A stretch of 22,132 bases of DNA from UBA7672 sp031419455 (lineage in GTDB: Bacteria; Pseudomonadota; Alphaproteobacteria; Caulobacterales; Hyphomonadaceae): the NCBI GenBank assembly GCA_031419455.1, contig JANOKS010000063.1, positions 1 through 22,132 of the forward strand, read 5' to 3'. The translations under genes and the position numbers were made by a program. Under the pieces are notes generated by a model that was not told where the DNA came from, made no database searches, and worked only from the letters and a program-made list of their open reading frames with translations. This document shows, piece by piece, positions 1 through 7,348 of the stretch (position 1 is its first letter; each line of letters starts with the position of its first letter).

Positions 1-35
1 CCCGCTGCACGCCCGGGCCGCTGCATCGATGCCTG

Positions 36-123
36 CCGGGGACGCGGGATCCGCGCTTCTCTTTTCTACCGGTAGCTCTGGAAACAGAGACGCCAAACCA
101 CGCGGGGCATCCCGCGTCCCCGG
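36..123. repeat. Inverted repeat upstream of truB (15-bp arms)
   Basis: The arm CCGGGGACGCGGGAT at 36-50 is the exact reverse complement of 109-123. The arms are 58 bases apart. No credible protein covers this stretch, so it is probably one unit of a dispersed intergenic palindromic repeat. That it is repeated elsewhere in the genome is inferred, since no second copy lies in this window. Confidence 0.7.
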
Positions 124-209
124 GCCCTCCACTGAATTGGAGACCCAGAACGACAGCATCACAGGCGGCCCACACCGGCCTGAATGCGAACCCATGCCCA
201 ACTCTCAAC

Positions 210-321
210 TGTCATTCCGGCCGAAGCCCGGAGGGCGCAGAGCCGGAACCCAGGAGCGACACGCACCGGCGCTCGCCGCCCCTGGGTTCCGGCTCGCGCT
301 GACGCGCGTCCGGAATGACAG
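210..321. repeat. Nested inverted repeat upstream of truB
   Basis: Two nested pairs of perfect arms are visible. The outer pair is CTGTCATTCCGG at 209-220 with its complement at 310-321. The inner pair is GAGCCGGAACCCAGG at 240-254 with its complement at 281-295. As RNA this would fold into a long hairpin with an internal loop. The layout resembles the GTCATTCCGG-type intergenic repeats common in alphaproteobacteria. It lies 150 bases before truB and could end transcription coming from upstream, but no T-run follows it. Confidence 0.75.
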
Positions 322-473
322 AGCTGAGACAAGCCCATCACGCCGGCGAGACCAAAGCTCACCCTCACGCGTCAACTACCGCACTTGACCCCCACTCACC
401 CCGCGCCTACTCCCCGCCTCCCACCTCGACCCGCGCGCGGTTCGATCCCGCCACGGCGCCTGGAGACGACACG

Positions 474-1436
474 ATGCCCCGCAAGAAGAAGGGCGAGCCG
501 GTTCACGGCTGGCTGATCCTCGACAAACCCGAAGGCGTCACCTCGACGCAGGCCGTCGGCATCTGCCGCCGCATCTTCAACGCGCAGAAGACCGGCCATG
601 GCGGGACGCTCGATCCCCTCGCCTCCGGCATCCTGCCGCTGGCGTTCGGCGAGGCGACCAAGACGGTCGGCTACGTCATGGAGGCGGACAAGGACTACGT
701 CTTCACGATCCGCTGGGGCTCTTCCACCACCACGCAGGACCGCGAGGGCGAGGTCACCGGAACATCCGACGTCCGCCCCGCCCGCGAGGCCATCGCCGCC
801 GCGCTCGCAACCTTCATCGGCGAGATCGATCAGGTCCCGCCGCAATACTCGGCCATCAAGGTGAATGGCGAGCGCGCCTACGACCTCGCCCGCGACGGCG
901 AAACGGTCGAACTGGCCTCCCGGAAGGTAAATCTCTACGCCGCCGACCTGGTGGACTGCCCTTCGCCCGACCTCGCCGTGATCCGGGTCACGTGCGGAAA
1001 AGGCTTCTATATCAGGGCTCTGGTCCGTGACATTGCCGTCGCCCTCGGCGCCGAAGGGCACGTGGCGGCCCTCCGGCGAACCCGTGTCGGCGCTTTTGCC
1101 GAGGATGCGGCAATCACCCTTCCATTTCTCCAGCAAATGAGCGATAAGCCCGCGCTGGACGACACCCTTGTCCCCCTCGAGACCGCGCTGGACGACATCC
1201 CGGCGCTGGCCATCACCGGGGAAGAGGCGTCCAGGCTCAGGCAGGGCCGAGAGATCGTACTTCTGCCCCATCAGGTCGAGGCGTTTCGGGAGATGCGCCG
1301 TCCCCGCCGTGTAAACGGGGATGATGCCTCCCGCATTTGCCTCGCCACGGAAAAGGTGGGCGAAGAACAACTCGGCGTCGCCCTGGGTGAAGTCCGGGCC
1401 GGCAGGTTCCTGCCCGTCCGCGTGTTCAACCAATAA
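474..1436 (+). CDS. truB: tRNA pseudouridine(55) synthase TruB
   Basis: TruB converts U55 in the T-loop of tRNAs to pseudouridine in the cytoplasm. The 320-residue product opens with a basic stretch (MPRKKKG), then the family motif HGWLILDKPEGVTS and the catalytic loop GHGGTLDPLASGILP, with the nucleophile Asp47. QYSAIKVNGERAYDLAR and GFYIRALVRDIA are further TruB signatures. The C-terminal part (about 200-320) matches the extended bacterial TruB tail. I chose the ATG at 474 because GGAG lies eight bases upstream and because upstream residues in this frame are low complexity. rpsO follows after 37 bases on the same strand, the classical truB-rpsO-pnp order. Confidence 0.97.
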   Translation: MPRKKKGEPVHGWLILDKPEGVTSTQAVGICRRIFNAQKTGHGGTLDPLASGILPLAFGEATKTVGYVMEADKDYVFTIRWGSSTTTQDREGEVTGTSDVRPAREAIAAALATFIGEIDQVPPQYSAIKVNGERAYDLARDGETVELASRKVNLYAADLVDCPSPDLAVIRVTCGKGFYIRALVRDIAVALGAEGHVAALRRTRVGAFAEDAAITLPFLQQMSDKPALDDTLVPLETALDDIPALAITGEEASRLRQGREIVLLPHQVEAFREMRRPRRVNGDDASRICLATEKVGEEQLGVALGEVRAGRFLPVRVFNQ

Positions 1437-1473
1437 TCAGCCGGCTGTCCGGCTAGAATTCAGGAGCAACCCG

Positions 1474-1743
1474 ATGTCGATCACGCCGGAGGCGAAAGCC
1501 TCCCTGATCAAGAAACACGCCCGCACCGAAGGTGATACGGGCTCCCCCGAAGTGCAGGTCGCGATCCTCACGCACCGGATCACCTACCTGACCGACCACT
1601 TCAAGACCCACAAGAAAGACAATCACTCGCGCCGCGGCCTTCTCAAGATGGTCTCGCAGCGCCGGCGACTGCTCGACTATCTGAAGTCGAGGGACGAGGC
1701 CCGCTACCAGGCCATCATCAAGGAGCTGGAGCTCCGCCGCTAA
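1474..1743 (+). CDS. rpsO: 30S ribosomal protein S15
   Basis: Ribosomal protein S15 binds the central domain of 16S rRNA and helps form bridges to the large subunit. The 89-residue length is the normal family size. Recognisable blocks are GDTGSPEVQVA, LTHRITYLTDHFKTHKKD, HSRRGLLKMVSQRRRLLDYLK and the C-terminal ELELRR. The ATG at 1474 is preceded by AGGAG at 1462-1466. The gene lies between truB and pnp, and a strong hairpin follows its stop codon, so part of the transcription may end or be processed there before pnp. Confidence 0.98.
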   Translation: MSITPEAKASLIKKHARTEGDTGSPEVQVAILTHRITYLTDHFKTHKKDNHSRRGLLKMVSQRRRLLDYLKSRDEARYQAIIKELELRR

Positions 1744-1760
1744 CGCGGGGCCCAAAATAC

Positions 1761-1788
1761 CCGCCGGCCCACCGGGGTCGGCGGTTTT
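1761..1788 (+). terminator. rpsO-pnp intergenic hairpin with TTTT tail
   Basis: The arm CCGCCGGCCC at 1761-1770 pairs with 1775-1784 over ten positions, one of them G-U, around an ACCG loop. TTTT follows at 1785-1788. It sits 24 bases before the pnp start. It could be a leaky terminator or an RNase processing hairpin; in E. coli the rpsO-pnp spacer carries both kinds of signal. Which one applies here cannot be read from the sequence. Confidence 0.6.
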
Positions 1789-1811
1789 CGCATGAGAAAG
1801 AGATATTCGAG

Positions 1812-4073
1812 ATGTTTGACATTCAACGCGTTACAATCGACTGGGCGGGCCGTCCGCTCACGCTGGAAACCGGCCGCATCGCGCGCCAGGCAGACGGCGC
1901 CGTGCTGGCGACCTATGGCGAGACCAGCGTTCTCGCCGCCGTCGTCTATGCGCGCAAGGCGAAGGAAGGCCAGGACTTCTTCCCGCTCACCGTGAACTAC
2001 CAGGAACGCTATTACGCAGCCGGCCGCATTCCCGGCGGCTTCTTCAAGCGTGAAGGCCGTCCCACCGAAAAAGACACCCTCACCTCCCGCCTGATCGACC
2101 GTCCGATCCGCCCGCTGTTCGCTGACGGCTTCAAGAACGAAGTCCAGGTCACGGTCACGGTGTTGTCCTACGACCAGGAAAACGATCCGGACATTGTCGG
2201 CCTGGTCGCCGCCTCCGCCGCCCTCGTCATCTCTGGCGCGCCGTTCAACGGCCCGATCGCCGCGGCCCGCGTCGGTTACAAGGATGGCCAGTACATCATC
2301 AACCCGACGGCCGAGCAGATGGAAGGCTTCCAGCTCGACCTCATCGTCGCCGGCACCACCGAAGGCGTGATGATGGTCGAATCCGAAGCCAAGGAGCTTT
2401 CGGAAGACGTCATGCTCGGTGCCGTCAAGGCCGGTCATGAGAGCTTCCAGGCCGTCATCGACGCGATCATCAAGCTGGCTGAAAAGTCCGCGAAAGAACC
2501 GTTCGCGTTCGAGAGCCCGGATCACTCCGCGCTTCTGAAATCGATCCAGGACATTTCCGGCGCGGATCTTTCCGCCGCCTACAAGATCAAGGACAAGGCC
2601 GAGCGCCACGCTGCAGTGAACGCTGCCCGCGACAAGGCCAAGGCTTCGCTCGTGAAGACGGAAGCGAACCCCAACGGCGCTGATCCGCTGGTGTTCAAGG
2701 AGCAGTTCAAGGAAGCCGAAGCGAAAGTCGTCCGCGGAGACATCATCCGCACCGGCGTTCGCATCGACGGCCGCAAGACCGACGACATCCGCGCGATCGA
2801 ATCCGTCGTCTCCGTCCTGCCGCGCACGCACGGCTCGGCGCTGTTCACGCGCGGCGAAACGCAGGCACTCTGCGTCGCCACGCTGGGTACAGCTGAAGAC
2901 GAACAGTTCATCGACGGCCTCGAGGGCACGAGGAAGGAGAAATTCCTCCTTCACTACAACTTCCCTCCCTACTCCGTCGGTGAAACCGGCCGTGGCGGCT
3001 CGCCCGGCCGCCGCGAAATCGGCCACGGCAAGCTGGCCTGGCGCGCGGTGAAAGCCGTCCTGCCGAAAGCGGAGGACTTCCCCTACACGCTGCGCATCGT
3101 GTCCGAGATTACGGAGTCCAACGGCTCCTCCTCGATGGCCACTGTGTGCGGCTCGTCCCTCGCCATGATGGACGCCGGCGTTCCGATCACCCGCCCGGTG
3201 TCCGGCATCGCCATGGGCCTCATCAAGGAAGCCGATGGCATCGCCATCCTCTCCGACATCCTCGGTGACGAGGACCATCTCGGCGACATGGACTTCAAGG
3301 TCGCCGGCACCGAAGTGGGCGTCACCTCGCTGCAGATGGACCTGAAGATCGACTCGGTCACGTTCGACATCATGAAGACTGCCCTCGCCCAGGCGAATGG
3401 CGGCCGTCTCCACATCCTCAACGAGATGAACAAGGCGATGACGGGCGCGCGCCACGAAGTCTCCGAGAACGCTCCGAAGATGATCTCGATGAAGATCCCG
3501 GTCGACAAGATCCGGGACGTCATCGGCACGGGCGGCAAGGTCATCCGCGAGATCGTCGAAAAGACGGGCGCGAAGATCAATGTCGAGGACGACGGCACCG
3601 TGAAGATCGCCGCTGTCGAGAAATCGAGCCTCGATGCTGCGCAGAAATGGATCGTGAGCCTCACCGCCGAGCCGGAAATCGGCGCGATCTACGAAGGCCG
3701 CGTCGTCAAGGTCATGGAGTTCGGCGCGTTCGTGAACTTCTTCGGCGCCAAGGACGGCCTCGTCCACGTCTCGCAGCTTGCTGCCGAACGTGTCGAGTCG
3801 CCCTCGGCTGTGGTGAAGGAAGGCGACACCGTGAAGGTGAAGCTCCTCGGCTTCGATGACAGGGGCAAAGTCCGCCTCTCGATGAAAGCCGTGAACCAGG
3901 AAACCGGCGAAGCCATCGAAGGCGTCACCGATGACGGCCCGCAAGGCGATCGTCCGCCGCGCGGCGACCGTCCGCGTCGCGATGGCGATCGTGGCGGCCG
4001 CGGCGGTGGCCGTGGCGGCGACCGCGGCCCCCGCCGCGAACGCAGCGAAGGCCCGAAGGAAGACGCGGAGTAA
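1812..4073 (+). CDS. pnp: Polyribonucleotide nucleotidyltransferase (PNPase)
   Basis: PNPase degrades RNA 3' to 5' using phosphate and is a core enzyme of mRNA decay. The 753-residue product shows the full layout: first RNase PH-like core from about residue 10, helical linker about 240-320, and second core about 325-540. The second core has the block GDEDHLGDMDFKVAGT, including Asp486 and Asp492 at the expected catalytic positions. A KH domain carries the GTGG loop at 572-575, and an S1 domain starts near 622 (YEGRVVKVMEFGAFV). The C-terminus from about 714 is an Arg/Gly/Asp-rich tail (RGG-like), longer than in E. coli PNPase, and could bind RNA or RNase E. The start at 1812 has GAGA just upstream and gives the standard N-terminus. 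Confidence 0.98.
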   Translation: MFDIQRVTIDWAGRPLTLETGRIARQADGAVLATYGETSVLAAVVYARKAKEGQDFFPLTVNYQERYYAAGRIPGGFFKREGRPTEKDTLTSRLIDRPIRPLFADGFKNEVQVTVTVLSYDQENDPDIVGLVAASAALVISGAPFNGPIAAARVGYKDGQYIINPTAEQMEGFQLDLIVAGTTEGVMMVESEAKELSEDVMLGAVKAGHESFQAVIDAIIKLAEKSAKEPFAFESPDHSALLKSIQDISGADLSAAYKIKDKAERHAAVNAARDKAKASLVKTEANPNGADPLVFKEQFKEAEAKVVRGDIIRTGVRIDGRKTDDIRAIESVVSVLPRTHGSALFTRGETQALCVATLGTAEDEQFIDGLEGTRKEKFLLHYNFPPYSVGETGRGGSPGRREIGHGKLAWRAVKAVLPKAEDFPYTLRIVSEITESNGSSSMATVCGSSLAMMDAGVPITRPVSGIAMGLIKEADGIAILSDILGDEDHLGDMDFKVAGTEVGVTSLQMDLKIDSVTFDIMKTALAQANGGRLHILNEMNKAMTGARHEVSENAPKMISMKIPVDKIRDVIGTGGKVIREIVEKTGAKINVEDDGTVKIAAVEKSSLDAAQKWIVSLTAEPEIGAIYEGRVVKVMEFGAFVNFFGAKDGLVHVSQLAAERVESPSAVVKEGDTVKVKLLGFDDRGKVRLSMKAVNQETGEAIEGVTDDGPQGDRPPRGDRPRRDGDRGGRGGGRGGDRGPRRERSEGPKEDAE

Positions 4074-4097
4074 GCTCCGCTCTCTGACACAAAACAA

Positions 4098-4130
4098 AGG
4101 CCGCTCCGGAAACGGGGCGGCCTATTGCTT
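4098..4130. terminator. Bidirectional terminator between pnp and the UrcA-like gene
   Basis: Eleven positions at 4098-4108 pair with 4113-4123, with one wobble, around a GAAA tetraloop at 4109-4112. Downstream on the + strand is a modest ATTGCTTT. On the - strand the hairpin is followed by CCTTTGTTTTGTGT, a better U-rich tail. The structure lies between the converging pnp and UrcA-like genes and probably serves both. Confidence 0.75.
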
Positions 4131-4194
4131 TCCGACAATCAGAAATGGAGCGGGCGGAGGCGAGGCCTCCGCCCGCCCAGCGGCCACGAGGTCC

Positions 4195-4542
4195 TCAGCG
4201 CACGGCGAACATGCGGGAGGAGTCAGCGCGGCGGCCGAACCGGAGATCGTGAATTTCGCCAAGCTCGGCGCGGTCCATGCGGCCGATGAGCTGGTCCATG
4301 GTGTCGCGCACGCAGGCCTCTTCCTGCTTGCGGACGTCGAGCCCACGCATGCCGTGCTGGTCGCAGGCGCGTTCGATCTGCCGTGCAAAAGCGAGATAGT
4401 TGTCGAGCGCGGAGCGCGTGGCGTCGTAGCGGACTTCGAGCGTGAACGTCTCGCGACGCGGTTCGGCTGCGGCGGGAGGCGCAAGGGCAATGGCCGACGC
4501 GCCGGCGAGGGCGGCGAGGGCAAGACCTCTGATGGCGATCAT
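4195..4542 (-). CDS. Small exported UrcA-like protein
   Basis: The product is 115 residues with a clear signal peptide: MIAIRG, a hydrophobic core, and a likely cut after Ala-Ala-Ala near residue 26. The mature part begins with a beta-strand-like stretch (ETFTLEVRYD) and a helical region holding two cysteines, Cys60 and Cys77, in IERAC...EEACVRDTMDQL. This resembles the UrcA family of small periplasmic proteins of unknown function common in alphaproteobacteria, whose two cysteines have a similar spacing and probably form a disulfide. The family call is from pattern memory. The gene lies 119 bases downstream of the cytochrome gene on the same strand and runs into the shared hairpin at 4098-4123. 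Confidence 0.55.
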   Translation of the reverse strand: MIAIRGLALAALAGASAIALAPPAAAEPRRETFTLEVRYDATRSALDNYLAFARQIERACDQHGMRGLDVRKQEEACVRDTMDQLIGRMDRAELGEIHDLRFGRRADSSRMFAVR

Positions 4543-4661
4543 GGGGATCCGTTCGTTATCCGCAGCTCATGCTGGCTGCGTGGCTCCTGTCGCCTGAATC
4601 GATGACAGCCGTCTGACGACTGCGCTGCGGTTGCATGAAACAATTCGGGCGGGATTGGAGC

Positions 4662-5693
4662 TTAAGGCTCAACCGGCGGCATCGACGCGATCCACGCGCG
4701 GATCAGCGCGGCGCCCTCAGGATCGATCACCGAACGCCCCAGCTCTGGCATCGCCACGCCCGGCTCGACCGACTCCATCCGGTGCAGCAGGATCGACTGC
4801 TCAGGATGCCCCGGCTCGATCACGAACAGATGCTCGCCCGATCCCCTGCCCGCCGCCGTCGGCCGCTTGTGCACGCCCCAGCCGGTCGGGTTGGTCTCGT
4901 TCCACGCGAGGAACAGTCCGGAGTTCGACGCCCCGCCGCCCGCGCGATGGCAATGCGCGCAGTTGATGTCGAGCCACGCCCGCGCGCGATCCGCGATCGG
5001 CGCATCGCTGCCGATGGGCGGCGCCGCCGGCGCCTTCGCGGGAAGCCCGGTGAGAATCCCGCGCGCCTGCCAGTCGGCAAGCTGCGCCGCGCCCTGCGGC
5101 CCGACATGGTTGAGGTTGCGCGCGGTCGGTCCGATCGGCACGAAATCGTCGCCGAGTGAATGGCATTCCTTGCACTGGTTGCGATTGGGCACCGCGTAAT
5201 TGATCGCCAGTGCCTCGCCGTCGGGCGCGATCGTCTCGATCACCTGTTTGCCGCCAACCGGCGAATAGATGGCCTCGGTCTCATCGGCGTTCCACACATA
5301 GGGATAGGCGACCCAGCCCTCGGCCTTGCGGATCAAGAGGCGTGTCTCCACATACCGCTCGTCCTTGGCTGGCTCGCGCATGTCGGGCGCGAAGGCGAAC
5401 GTCTTGATCAGCACCGATCCGACCGGAAAATCGAAGACGCCGGTTTCTTTGTAGGCGGCAGTCTTGCCCTTCGGCACGTAGACCGCGCGATGCTTGGCGG
5501 CGTGGTCGGAGAACAGCGCGTTGACGAGGTCGTAGGGCACGACGCCCTCAGCCGGCTCACGCGCTGAGACATCGGAGAACAGCCCATAGTCGGAAAGTTT
5601 CTGCGCGGGGTCCCCGGCGAGGATCACGCTGTCCCGCACGCCTGCGGGTTGCGTGCAGGCGGCGAGGGCGAACAAGAACGGCGCAAGCCACAT
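4662..5693 (-). CDS. Diheme c-type cytochrome lipoprotein, SO2930/HNE_0200-like family
   Basis: This is a 343-residue predicted lipoprotein with a lipobox LAAC near residue 13. It has two CXXCH heme-binding motifs, CKECH in mid-protein and CAHCH in the C-terminal third, so it should carry two covalent hemes outside the inner membrane. The content (LSDYGLFSD, VPYDLVNALFSDHAAKHR, VGPQGAAQL) fits the family once called HNE_0200/SO2930, found next to a parallel beta-helix protein as it is here. The function of the pair is unknown. The frame stays open upstream to 6257, but that extension crosses a repeat hairpin and the neighbouring gene, so I start at the ATG at 5693. Two oddities are the lack of a good ribosome site and a signal peptide with no basic residue before the hydrophobic core. 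Confidence 0.85.
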   Translation of the reverse strand: MWLAPFLFALAACTQPAGVRDSVILAGDPAQKLSDYGLFSDVSAREPAEGVVPYDLVNALFSDHAAKHRAVYVPKGKTAAYKETGVFDFPVGSVLIKTFAFAPDMREPAKDERYVETRLLIRKAEGWVAYPYVWNADETEAIYSPVGGKQVIETIAPDGEALAINYAVPNRNQCKECHSLGDDFVPIGPTARNLNHVGPQGAAQLADWQARGILTGLPAKAPAAPPIGSDAPIADRARAWLDINCAHCHRAGGGASNSGLFLAWNETNPTGWGVHKRPTAAGRGSGEHLFVIEPGHPEQSILLHRMESVEPGVAMPELGRSVIDPEGAALIRAWIASMPPVEP

Positions 5694-5716
5694 GCCCCAA
5701 CTGCGCGGTGGCTTAC

Positions 5717-5741
5717 CCTCCTCCCCCTTGTGGGGAGGAGG
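5717..5741. repeat. GC-rich hairpin repeat, copy 1
   Basis: CCTCCTCCCC at 5717-5726 pairs perfectly with GGGGAGGAGG at 5732-5741 around a five-base loop (CTTGT). It is one of two similar units facing each other in the spacer between the cytochrome and beta-helix genes. It is probably a dispersed REP-like element. Confidence 0.75.
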
Positions 5742-5812
5742 TAGGAGGTGGGGGGCCGTGGGACGGTAAGTTGTAGCGAAAGCTCGCATGCGGGGCCGCC
5801 TCCCACACCCTA

Positions 5813-5837
5813 CCCTCTCCCCACAGGGGGGAGAGGG
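5813..5837. repeat. GC-rich hairpin repeat, copy 2 (inverted)
   Basis: CCCTCTCCCC at 5813-5822 pairs perfectly with GGGGAGAGGG at 5828-5837 around ACAGG. Together with copy 1 at 5717-5741 it forms a facing pair, and related flanks (GGAGGTGGGGGGC near 5744, GCCTCCCACACCC near 5798) extend the inverted symmetry. The pair occupies most of the 250-base spacer between two genes that normally occur together. Confidence 0.75.
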
Positions 5838-5943
5838 GGAGCGATCCCGCCACAGCCGTGCAAGTTGAAAAGCTCGCTTCATGCGGCGATCATCTCCGCA
5901 TGCGCCACGACTGCAATCTTCGCCCGCAGATACAGCCCGCGAC

Positions 5944-7179
5944 TCAAGCGCCCTCAGCCGCAGCCTTCGGCTTGTCGTGCTCCAGCACCACGGCCGCAGG
6001 CTCCTCGATCTGCGCGTCCGCCGGGCGCGTGGGCGAGGGATTGGCCTTGGTGAGGTCGGGCGGCGTGCTTCCGAGGCCGAGATTGATGAAGCCAACTTCC
6101 GGCTTCTCGCGCACGACGATGCGAACATCCTCGGTCTTGTCGCCATACTTGGTGACGCCGTCCCACACGATGGCCGGCAGGCTTCCGCCGAGAGCCGCAG
6201 CCAGCGGCGACAGGCGGCCGGCCGGCGCATTGCCGCCCACGCCATAGGTGTTGTCACGAATGACGAAGTCGCGCGGCAGCGGGTTGTAGTTCGGATCCTT
6301 GAACGCGTTGGAATAGGAGATGACCATCACATGCGCGGTCTGGTTCTTGTCGAACGTATTGCCGAACACGTGGACATTCCGGTTCGCCATCAGCAGCACG
6401 CCGGTTCCGGTCGGCACGCTCGCAACGATGTTGCCGGGCGGCGCGAAGTTCGGCGTGTCATTCTCGACGACCTGGTTGTTGTAGATGCGCGTCGAATGTC
6501 CGCCCATCACCGGCAGGTCCGGCAGGTCGAACACCAGGATGCCGCCGGCATTCTTGGTGGCGACATTGTCGTGCACGTCGGCGAATTTCGAATTCTCGAT
6601 CTCGATGCCGGCGACATTGTATTCGGCGCGGCTGTTGCGGACGATGATGTTCTCCGACTGGCCGACATAGATGCCGGCGTCGGACGCGCCGCTCACCGTC
6701 ACGCCGTCGATCAGCACGTTCTTGGATTCGACCGGATAGACGCCATAGGCCCCGTTGGTCGCCAGCGGTCCGCCGGTCCACACCACTTTCAGGTCCTTGT
6801 AGGTGATGTTGTCGGCGCCCTTGGACTTGATGCCGTCGCCCTTGGGGTCCTCCATCGTGAAGCCCGTCACGGTGACATTGTCGGAGGTGATCAGCAGCCC
6901 CTCGCCCGCCCCCGTCTGGCCCTTGAACGAGATGAAGGTCTTGTCCTGCCCGGCGCCCTTGATGGTGACGCCATCGACCGTCAGCGACAGCCCGTCGGTG
7001 AAGTCGAACCGGCCTTCGCCGATCTCGATCGTGTCGCCGGCCTTGGCCTCGATCAGGAGTGTCTGGAGGTCCGTATAGGCTGTTGCGGATGGCGCCAGCG
7101 CCACGGGCTTTGGCGGCTCCGCCGGGCTGCAGGCCGCTGCAAGCGCCAAGACTGAAACTGCCGCGAACATGCTGCGCAT
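5944..7179 (-). CDS. Parallel beta-helix repeat lipoprotein paired with the diheme cytochrome
   Basis: The 411-residue product starts MRSMFAAVSVLALAAACSP, a lipoprotein signal with the acylated cysteine at residue 17. From about residue 35 to 330 it has strand-turn repeats typical of a right-handed parallel beta-helix: VTIKGAG, VTVTGFTM, VLIDGVTVSGASDAGIYVGQS, IIVRNSRAEYNVAGIEIENS, THVHDN-like turns and GNTFDKN. The C-terminal 60 residues are Pro/Ala/Glu-rich. It matches the family described as beta-helix proteins occurring in two-gene pairs with an HNE_0200-type partner, which lies directly downstream here. Many such folds bind or cleave polysaccharides, but no catalytic site can be recognised. 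The ATG at 7179 has GGGGAGAG upstream; an ATG three codons later is possible. Confidence 0.85.
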   Translation of the reverse strand: MRSMFAAVSVLALAAACSPAEPPKPVALAPSATAYTDLQTLLIEAKAGDTIEIGEGRFDFTDGLSLTVDGVTIKGAGQDKTFISFKGQTGAGEGLLITSDNVTVTGFTMEDPKGDGIKSKGADNITYKDLKVVWTGGPLATNGAYGVYPVESKNVLIDGVTVSGASDAGIYVGQSENIIVRNSRAEYNVAGIEIENSKFADVHDNVATKNAGGILVFDLPDLPVMGGHSTRIYNNQVVENDTPNFAPPGNIVASVPTGTGVLLMANRNVHVFGNTFDKNQTAHVMVISYSNAFKDPNYNPLPRDFVIRDNTYGVGGNAPAGRLSPLAAALGGSLPAIVWDGVTKYGDKTEDVRIVVREKPEVGFINLGLGSTPPDLTKANPSPTRPADAQIEEPAAVVLEHDKPKAAAEGA

Positions 7180-7269
7180 CGCGCTCTCCCCGTGATTATC
7201 GCTTTGATCCGACTGTCAGCCTCACCGGCGCGATGTCAAGCTGCCCTCCTCCGCCCCGCCAAAACGAGA

Positions 7270-7299
7270 GCGGCCGCCCCTCGGGGAAGGGGCGGCCGC
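7270..7299 (-). terminator. Strong hairpin after the RcnB-like gene
   Basis: GCGGCCGCCCC at 7270-7280 pairs perfectly over eleven bases with 7289-7299 around an eight-base loop. Read on the - strand it comes 50 bases after the RcnB-like stop codon and is followed by TCTCGTTTTGG, a weak U-rich tail. It probably ends transcription before the beta-helix gene. Confidence 0.65.
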
Positions 7300-7348
7300 G
7301 AGCGACCGGCGTGAGAGAGAACGGCGCCAGGCCGCTGGTTGTCTCGCC

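Larger units (their letters stand above)
1..473. other. Non-coding stretch before truB
   Basis: No frame here gives a plausible protein. The open frames are low-complexity Pro/Arg/Ser shadows of GC-rich DNA, and the upstream extension of the truB frame to 315 is of the same kind. Apart from the two inverted-repeat structures I see no RNA gene and no convincing promoter. In many bacteria rbfA precedes truB, but no rbfA is visible here. Confidence 0.6.

Noticed and set aside
385..413. TTGACC with a TACTCC 17 bases downstream as a truB promoter
   Set aside because: The -10 match is poor and such pairs occur often by chance.
1740..4097. A 785-codon open frame on the minus strand opposite pnp
   Set aside because: It mirrors the high-GC codon pattern of pnp; its translation is Asp/Val/His/Arg-rich without any family motif, while pnp on the other strand is certain.
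5694..6257. N-terminal extension of the cytochrome frame into the beta-helix gene
   Set aside because: The extension is Arg/Pro-rich, passes through repeat hairpins and overlaps a well-supported gene; the lipoprotein signal at 5693 is the sensible start.
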